From Pyrenopolyporus hunteri (taxonomy: Eukaryota; Ascomycota; Sordariomycetes; Xylariales; Hypoxylaceae), in NCBI GenBank assembly GCA_902806595.1, contig CADCXC010000005.1:2108001-2172000 (forward strand): a stretch of 64,000 bases of DNA, given 5' to 3'. A program made the translations under genes and the position numbers. The notes beneath the pieces are model-generated. The model did no database searches. It was given only the letters and a program-made list of their open reading frames with translations, and was not told the DNA's origin. Shown piece by piece: positions 56,317 through 64,000 of this stretch (position 1 is its first letter; each line of letters opens with the position of its first letter).

Positions 56317-58918
56317 TCAACCTATAGCGCCGCCAGTAGGGATTGCCTGCGCGCTAGGGGTACGAGTGACGGGGCTAGGTCGTATCGTGGAAGCAGGACT
56401 AAAGTCACCGGCGGCGAACGCTGGGCGAGATGGCTCCCAGCTTTCCTCATTGAGGACGCTTAGATAACCATTCCCAACTTTGTCACGTAGCGCTTCGATT
56501 TTCTGCCGGTAGATTTCGCCACTGACGTTCCAGTCTTGAGCCTCCTTCCACAAATCCGGGGTCTCCTTGCTTAGTAAAGAAGTTGGAGGATCGAAAACAG
56601 CACTAGTATTGATGCGTGGGACTTCTGGAGGGCTCCCGGCGCTAGGCGTTTGGGGTTCTGAGTGGGCTTTTGATGGTATATCTTGCGTCTCGGGAGGTTG
56701 AGAAACACGGTAGTTACCTTCCGACTCCATGGTTTCTCTACACGAATCAGGAGCGGCTTGGTCAACGTTGGCTGGTTGCTGCGGGACGCCGTTGGGACGA
56801 TCGTTCGTAGCGAGATCCACTATCCTGCGTTTTGGGGTGCGTCGGCGCCTCGTAGAGTTCGTGTTGATTTCGCTGGCCACAGCTTTCGGGGCGGGGCGAG
56901 AAGGTCGTTCCTTACGCAAGACGTTGGGTTCCTTCGGGATCTCGTGAATAATGGCCGGTTTGCTCACATCCACAGCAGGTATCTCCGGAACCGGGGGCTT
57001 GATAACAGGGACTGCTTCGGGTATAGCAACCCGCTCTACAAGATATCTCCTCTCGGATGCGGATGGGGGTGTACCATCAATCACTAGATCTTCCGTAAAT
57101 CCAGGAGTATTGCGGAAAAGATTAAAGATGGTAATCCGGTAGTCTCGATGGGTACGTACGAAGGGATTTCCCTCGACATAGATCTCGTGAAGATCAGGGA
57201 TTCCGGTCAGGCGAGCCAGTTCCGTCGGATCGGTCAAGCGGTTATCTCTGAGGTCTAGTCTTTCCAACGGGTATAGTTTCTCAATACCCGCGATGGACTG
57301 GAGGCGGTTGGCGCGCAGGTTCAAGGCGGTGATAGCTGGCAGGGGATTCCGAAGCAGGGAGTGTAGGGAATCAATCATGCAGTGTGAGAGGTTCAAAGCA
57401 CGAAGCGCGGTGAGAGTCGCCAAGCTGTCAGGGATTTGCGTAAAAAGATTTGTCGACAGATCCAAGGAGCTTAATGTGTTCGCCAACGGAGCGAGACTGG
57501 CGGCAGGCATTGCCGTTAGAGAGTTGTCGGCTAAACTGAGATGCTTCAGGACTCGCCACTTGGACCCAGGAAGGATGCCCATGGCTAATAAGTTAGAAGC
57601 ACTGTTCCTCGGATTATGCCACGAGTCTGATAAGCTTGAATGTGAGCTACCAGAGCCAGAGCGTCTCACTTTATGGGAACCCCTTGGATTAGTGGTATGG
57701 TGGCGGGAAGTAGATGGACGGTTAGGAGAATGACTCCTAGGTCGCGAGGATTTGCTGGATCTAGGCTCGTCAGTTTCCATCCTGGAGACCGAGGGTCGGC
57801 GGGAATCCTGGGCCGAGGTGCTCTCGGTCGAGTCGGTGCTTATCGATCCTACATGTATGTCCGCTACCGAATACCGACGCTCCGGAATTTCTGGCGCAGC
57901 GTGGGATCTGTGCGAATCCGAGTATGACATCGGGGGGCTCCGTCGCGGGTTCGACGCATGCGCATAAGCACCAGTGGGGGACGACTGTGCCTTTGAAGAG
58001 CGACGTCGCCGTTTATCCATGTCGTCCAACACGATGTCGATGAGGATGTCTGCGGGATCTTCGATATTGGCGCGTTTGAGCGTGAGAGATCGAATCTGAT
58101 CCGCCACGCGATCCCAGCCAAAGAACTGTCTGTAGTCGACGCCATTGACCTCCAGCGCCTGTAGATTTTTGAAAACGTATAGGGGGACTGCGGAGTCGAA
58201 GGGAAATTCTTCGTACCCCTTAATAAGCTTCGTCTGCCAGTCCGGTGCTAGACGAAGAGATGGTATCTTGGTGAATGCCGAGTAGAGATATTTCATATCT
58301 GCTTGTAGGGCGGCTTTCTGCCTCTCCATTCGAGCGGCAGATATACCAGAACCTATCCCGAGGCTATTCCATATCGAAGATATCCCCGTCATAACACTTC
58401 GTACGCTTGATACGGAACGTATCGATACCACATCGGAGCCACGACTCTTCGTACGTTGAGAGGAGCTTAAGAACGATACGTAGTTGGCTGAGGCGGAAGC
58501 GTCATGTAGGTTTTCCAGGCGTACCTTCATAGGCCCAACGTGTATCCCCAGCTCTTCGAAGCGAGATAGTAGATAGAATAGGTGGTGCGGCGTCAGGCTC
58601 AGCCTTGCTGACTTGGCATTATTAGAAGTCAAGCTCAGCGAGCCAAGTGACAACGCTGTCGCGAGTGGGCTTGACGGCGAGGCAGATGTCGAAGGGCGTT
58701 CAGGTAGAGCGGGTGACTTCGGGATCTGAATAGAGGATACACTCTGGCTGGGGCCATGGCGGACAGGCTGCCTCCGGAGCGGAAAGGCGTTGGCCAGTGC
58801 CTTCTCATGCGTCCGTACGTAGACGGCCAAGCGCTTTCAAACATCAGCTTCAATCTAGAAAGGACGATACTATAAGCCATCGTACCTTGATGTACTGCTC
58901 CCCGTCTTCTGAATCCAT
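56317..58918 (-). CDS. Leucine-rich-repeat protein, STK11-interacting-protein-like
   Basis: Two exons: a 33-nt first exon 58886-58918 (MDSEDGEQYIK) and 56317-58833, joined over a 52-bp intron to give 849 residues. The main exon opens RLAVYVRTHEKALANAFPLR; its open frame in isolation starts on a TTG, so the small upstream exon is needed. The N-terminal region (about 75-265: SLTPHHLFYLLSRFEELGI, LYVFKNLQALEVNGVDYRQF) resembles the domain before the repeats of LKB1/STK11-interacting protein. A Ser/Arg-rich disordered stretch follows. Five or six LRRs span about 442-590 (LKHLSLADNSL; LSSLDLSTNLFTQIP; ITALNLRANRL; LERLDLRDNRL), closed by an LRR cap with GNPFVRTHRDYR. The C-terminal quarter is disordered and basic, then helical near its end. 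The family link is moderate; the LRRs are certain. Confidence 0.85.
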
Positions 58919-61900
58919 ATTTGTCTATCGTTGAGGAGACATGGAGAACAGGGCAAGAGATCCGTAATACTACTCGAGTTTTATGTCTCTCAGAAGATTA
59001 CCCAAGCTCTTCCGAGTATTAAAGGCCGTCCGGTTTCTCCTATATAGAAGAGAATCTGCCCGGTGGCTCTCTAGTCAGATGACCTGTCTGGGCTGTAGCG
59101 TAGTGTTAGTGTCGGTAGTCGAAACTTGGCTCATTGCGAACATGAGTAGCATATTTACAATGCATACGGAACAAGCATATAGCTAGAGATGAAACAAGTG
59201 GTGTATGGGGGATTAGCAGCGCTCATGACTCGCAGATAGTCTAGGCCGTCGATCCGCTATCTTTGGTTCTATATGCCCACGTGGAGAACAGTAAATAGGT
59301 AGGTAGCGTTGAAACCACTTCCGGAGTAAAAAAAAAAAAAGAAAGTGGCACATTTCACGGAAGAGGATAACATAACACACAGGCAAGTAGTTTTATCAAG
59401 GACCAGAGCGATGAAGCAGCTCGATCCCGAAGAATATGGGCATAAAGTCCTCCAGGCAGGCAAACACGGAGCAGGGGGGAATTCCGCCCGGAGAACTCTG
59501 GGTTTTCGGAAGAGGGTTTGGGATGAGGGGAGGGGGAATGATCGTGCTTGATGGTATTGTGATATAATATCCATGGATATGATGCATACATACCTTATAG
59601 TCGTAAAAGGTCCCCCCCTGGAGACGAAATATGAGGCCGTCTCTGGAATGCGTGTCAACACTACGATTACGTATAAATTCGTAGAGAGGGGAGATGGTGG
59701 GATCCCAGCACGAGCAGACGGGAAGGGCAAAGAAAGGAGGAGAATGTTGAATGAGTCGACGGCAACGACGAGATTCTCTCCTACCCTCTTCGACGCTTTT
59801 CGGCACTGCACCCAAGGGAGGAAAGGGTGGTTGAATAAAGTGCTGGCAGGACGGAGAGGGAGGTGTCGTGGTGGTGGGTTTTTTTGGGGAGGTGGAAAGA
59901 GTTATACCAAATAATAAAATTGGTCAATGGGCCGGCCGATTGCCCACAGAGCCCACATGCAAAATGCCAAGCCCACATAAAATTGGCGTGGTGGGTAGCG
60001 ACTACTGGGGTGTTCTCGGTCAAGTGTGGGTACCGGGGTGTCCACCTGGACAAGCGAATTGGGGCAAAATTACGTGCCTGGTACCGGTACTCCTGGTCCT
60101 GCTAACGTGGGTTGTCCAGCACGTTCAGCGCTTTATTTTTAGCGTGTAAAATATCTCGCAGCGGGTGTTACAGCGGTCTTTCACCCCGCCATAGGCCCCA
60201 GAGCCGCCTACGGTGCGGTGCAAAGATTTAAGAAACAAAGTTCCGCGACTTCTCGTGCTGCCCCGTGGCGTGCGAGGCTCAGACAAGATTTGGCGCCAGA
60301 GCGTCAGATGGGCGTGGGCTCATTAACTGGACCCAGTCGCATTTGACCACTGAAAGGTCGCACTTGATCTGATCAGCCATGTACTGCAGCCAATAACGAG
60401 GTTTTCGTCTTGGACTGCTTGACAGCTGCATTACTCTTCGGGCGCTGGGCGCTTTCTGCATCAGGATGCTGTGCGAAGCAAAGTCTAAAGTCCTCTATAC
60501 ATACGCACCACAACGTGCATACATTAAAACTTCCGTACGGTACATCGATAACTAACGTGAGGGGTGTACCTTCAATAATATATAACATACAAGTCCTGTC
60601 GAACCTCCTTGTAACCTTATATTATACATCATATACATATCTACATCATATTATATACAGGCACTTGTCCACACAGGTGTGTCAGGTATGTACAATACAT
60701 CCGTACGCGACATACCCGTTCGTGCAAATTTATCTACCAACTACCTACCTGCCAACTAGGTACCTAAATTACCACCCGGGCAACACATAATGCGGTGCCT
60801 CTTGCGAAGTCGAGCCAGTCTAACCACCTAGGGAATGTCCCGTTCATGATCCGTCCTAGCTAGGATATCGATCAGCACGGCGAGACAATCATGCATGTCC
60901 TATTTCCTCCTCCAGTTTGAATCAATCACCTTGAGGAGCACCCACCTGCAAAGAAGCTCGTCTTTAATCCGAGCAAATGGTAATTGCGACCGTCCACAAT
61001 TGTTCTGTTGTTGGACGTGTTCAAGACCCAGATATATATCGTGATTGATTGAAGCAGGGTTTGTGGAAACGATGTGGAGGGGGAGGGGACTCGTCGATGC
61101 CCAGCAACCAAAAAAGCCAGAGGGCCAAAAGGCCAAAGCGTATCTCTCGAGCCAGGAGTCGTCGCGGCCCCCATGTAAAGGAACATGCTCGAGACTTCGT
61201 CTAGGATGCGGGTGCTAATTATTATGGACTAGGTACGGTAGGTTAAGATAGTTATATACCTGTGTACCTACATAGGTAGGTATGTTAATTAACCCATGTC
61301 AATATGGATGGGAACTTCAAGATGGGATTTACGAACCCCTCAACGGCATCAGTTTTTGAAATGTCACATTTTCACCTTTTCCCCTTCTCCTTTCTCCTTT
61401 CCCATCGAGATCGCAGAAGAAAAATCTGACGATATGTTGGAGTTATATCAGCTCGTGAACCGAGCACCTGATCTGCGGGGGTCGGATTTCAATGGCTACC
61501 ATGGTCCGTCATTAAAGTTGAATGCACGACTGAGCGAATGCTTATTTTCTGTCATTTCTGTCATTTCTGTTGCATATAAACATTCCAGATACACCTCTGC
61601 ATGTTTCAACTTCCTCACGCCCCCCATAGGTATACGTACCTACGTATACAAAGGTACCCGAACAATGCTGCGTATCATCAGCGATGGCTAAAATGGAAGT
61701 CTTACGCAAAAAGGCCCCTTATTACGTACCTCTTATAAGTAGTACAGAAGCTCCCTCCTTTTCAGCCTTTCTCTCATATATTAAGATAGGTACCTAGGTA
61801 TGTACCTAAGTACCCAGGCATCTAGGTATGTGCGACGTATGTAGGTATTTATTCATCGAATTCATCATGTCAAAGATCTATCGTTTTCTATTTCATTTCA

Positions 61901-64000
61901 TTTTATTTTGTTATCGTCTATTTACAAGTTCATCTATTTACTCTTTCGCATTCTTTTTTTTTTTGTTTACAATCTTCCCTAATAAGCCACCTTCCCGCAT
62001 AATCGGACATTACGCTCTGCTATTGTCAGGGTTATCCTTCGTAGCTGATAGGTAATTCTCTCTGAGGTCATTTAAAGCGCTGCGCCGTCGGCGCCATCTT
62101 GACCAGGATCCAGCACCTAGGCGAGCTTAGCTAACGAGTGTCCCAGATAAATTTGCCCACATTCAGGTATATCAGGGTCCATTCATGGGTCCCTTGTCCA
62201 TTCCTTCATCTCGCATCCTTCCTATCTGATCGCCATATTCAGACCCGTTTACTCCCGCTAGCCTCTGTACTGTACAATACAAGTGACGCTGAGGCCATCG
62301 TCTGTGCACTCTCGGACAAGCGTTACCCAGCGAGCTAAACTATCCCACCCATCTCGTACCACCTCGCACACACACCAACCGCTTGACAATGTCAAGATCT
62401 AGGAGATCAAGCGACTCGGAATAGCGCCAACCCGCCCTATCTATAAATCTAGCGCATATATGCCATTTAATTATAAGCGCCGTAGTAGCTACCCATTTAT
62501 TCCAAGTGTACAACGAATCCACCAAGACTCGTTCCTCTTCTGACCATGATCTCTCCTCTTCAGTCGGGCTAGTTGCGCGCTGATCATAAGTGTCGCCCTG
62601 ATGGTTACATTCGTCCGCTCTGCTTGCCCGCCTACTTACTTGTTCGTCTCTAGTATCACTTTTTTTCAGGGCGGATTCTTACAGTTGGCAGGCGATCTCT
62701 GCTTATCCATAGATTTCCATTACAATAGCTTGTCCCAATGATTGGCTATCACCTTAAGCCTTGCATTAATCTACGCCTATCACTAATGGGGGTTAACCGG
62801 CGCACGTCAAATATGGCAAGGCTAGATATCTAAATCCCGAGGACCCCCTCCCGACAAGTATGAGGACTCCCCGAGTCTAGGGAGCAATTATGTCATAGAA
62901 CGGCCGACGAGAATACCTACCTTCAACCACTTGGGTTGGGTTTTATCAGTCCCGACCCGAACCGCTCACGGGTGCTAGTTGGTGAGAAATAATGTCATCC
63001 TGCTTTCGAACCAGCCCCGCGGCGTGGTTAACGACCCACTAACCATTTCCACATGGCCCGTCCTCTCTTGATACCATGTACGAACATGATCACCACCAAC
63101 GCGTGGCCGCTTTCTGGCATGTGTTTCAGATAATGCGAATGACACCAGAAACTCACTCGGTGGCGTGTTACCTACCGTCTATGGTTCGGTTAGTCCAAGA
63201 CTAACATAACGCAGCCGGCGACATCTTGATAGAGGGGTCATCCGTCGTCGGCCGAGAAATTAAATTACCTAACCTACCTGATATACAGAAAAAGGAGGGA
63301 CACTAAAACATATCGTCTATCAACTTGTTCTTCGGTGGTAATGATGTTCGACAGCCGGAACCACGAAAGGCCTATATTTGGTAAGGAGCAACCCGTCCCG
63401 CTCTGCCGTTCTATAAAACAAGAGCCTTTATTACAAGACCCGACTAAATCCATATGGAATAAGTCTAATGGATGGGCCTTATGTCGAGCATGAAGTCTGA
63501 TGTGCATCCGTATCCCTCCATCGAGACCCCGAAAGACCCTAGATAATGTACAAAACCTTGATGTCGTGCGCCATACATACCTACCTACCTACATGTATAT
63601 ATGTATGCCCTACAGACATGATGTAGGCGTGATGTACAGTACTTCCCCGGCTCTTACATTTCTCGTGCCTAGCCATCGGACATGTCGTTCGGCAACTGTC
63701 AATTTTTCAAGAGCGTCGCAGTAACTGACACTTACTAGTCACACCGCTTCGAGACATTGCTTGCCTATTTTCTCGAACTTGATTATATCTTTTTTCTTCC
63801 CCTACACCTACCTACATAGTCTCACACCGCCCAAGGTGGTGGTATCGCGCCATACCTCCTAGCGTGTTGGGATGGTTTGTTCCAGCCCCTATGAGTTACA
63901 CACTATCGTAAACTTAGACGTAAAATAATAGCGGATAGCTTCAACGGACGCGATAAAACCGCGTGTTTCCAAGCTCCCAGTCTCGACCTCGGCGCCGTTC
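58919..64000. other. Gene-poor right end, no gene recognised
   Basis: Five kilobases without a convincing gene in six frames; no ORF exceeds 180 codons and none shows a known domain. AGGT/ACCT tracts occur near 60735-60765, 61257-61280, 61785-61850 and 63573-63590. Poly-A lies at 59328-59340 and poly-T at 61957-61967. A tRNA-like fragment, possibly the head of a SINE, lies on the minus strand near 62277-62345. The stretch 60120-60500 is less AT-rich but not coding as far as I can read. Confidence 0.5.

Noticed and set aside
60160..60520. Possible solo LTR beginning TGTTACAGCGG
   Set aside because: No matching 3' end or target-site duplication could be found by eye and no second copy exists in the window.
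1..64000. CRISPR arrays, prophage, secondary-metabolite cluster or intact transposon
   Set aside because: No spaced direct repeats, no polyketide or nonribosomal synthase motifs, no transposase or reverse-transcriptase motifs, and the DNA is clearly eukaryotic.

Overview
The window is nuclear DNA of a filamentous ascomycete (Pezizomycotina, most likely a Sordariomycete). The signs are short introns of 49-105 bp with GT...AG ends, a fungal G-protein gamma subunit, CFEM-type surface proteins, a dispersed single 5S rRNA gene, and intergenic AGGT/ACCT tetranucleotide tracts. Class-level placement is inference. Most genes are spliced, so their models were rebuilt by hand by joining exons across reading frames; lengths and phases close exactly for each model given.

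Layout. At the left end is RBG1/DRG1, a GTPase with seven exons on the minus strand (297-1841). A 3.2 kb gene-poor block follows. Then come a DFG10/SRD5A3-like polyprenol reductase (plus) and an ALKBH6-like dioxygenase (minus), whose stop codons lie only 24 bp apart. A shared upstream region leads to a large ankyrin/coiled-coil protein resembling Set3-complex HOS4 (plus, 8781-13432). The centre holds two cysteine-rich, secreted-then-anchored membrane proteins (15368 and 23407, both plus), an unknown protein with a cysteine cluster (18020, minus), an intron-containing tRNA-Thr, and a degraded spliced gene. Next are eIF3a/TIF32 (minus, 24825-27965), the G-gamma subunit (plus), a Rdx/SelW-like CxxC protein (plus) and the PP1 catalytic subunit (minus). 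After about 11 kb without a convincing intact gene lies NTO1 (minus, 46591-50288), a PHD-zinc knuckle-PHD subunit of the NuA3 acetyltransferase. A 6 kb gene-poor stretch carries a 5S rRNA gene. The last recognised gene is an LRR protein resembling STK11-interacting protein (minus, 56317-58918). The final 5 kb shows no gene.

How the genes relate. This is mostly core machinery: translation (RBG1, eIF3a, tRNA, 5S), chromatin (NTO1, HOS4-like), signalling (G-gamma, PP1), dolichol synthesis and surface sensing. I see no biosynthetic cluster, operon-like grouping, CRISPR array or intact transposon. The gene-poor blocks have high TpA and low CpA/TpG in hand-counted samples, consistent with repeat-induced point mutation (RIP) or long decay. 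At least four pieces in them still read like remnants of coding exons. I found no system I can defend as clearly novel; the decayed exons, the paired GC-rich hairpins at 54991-55042 and the unknown membrane and cysteine-rich proteins are the best leads.
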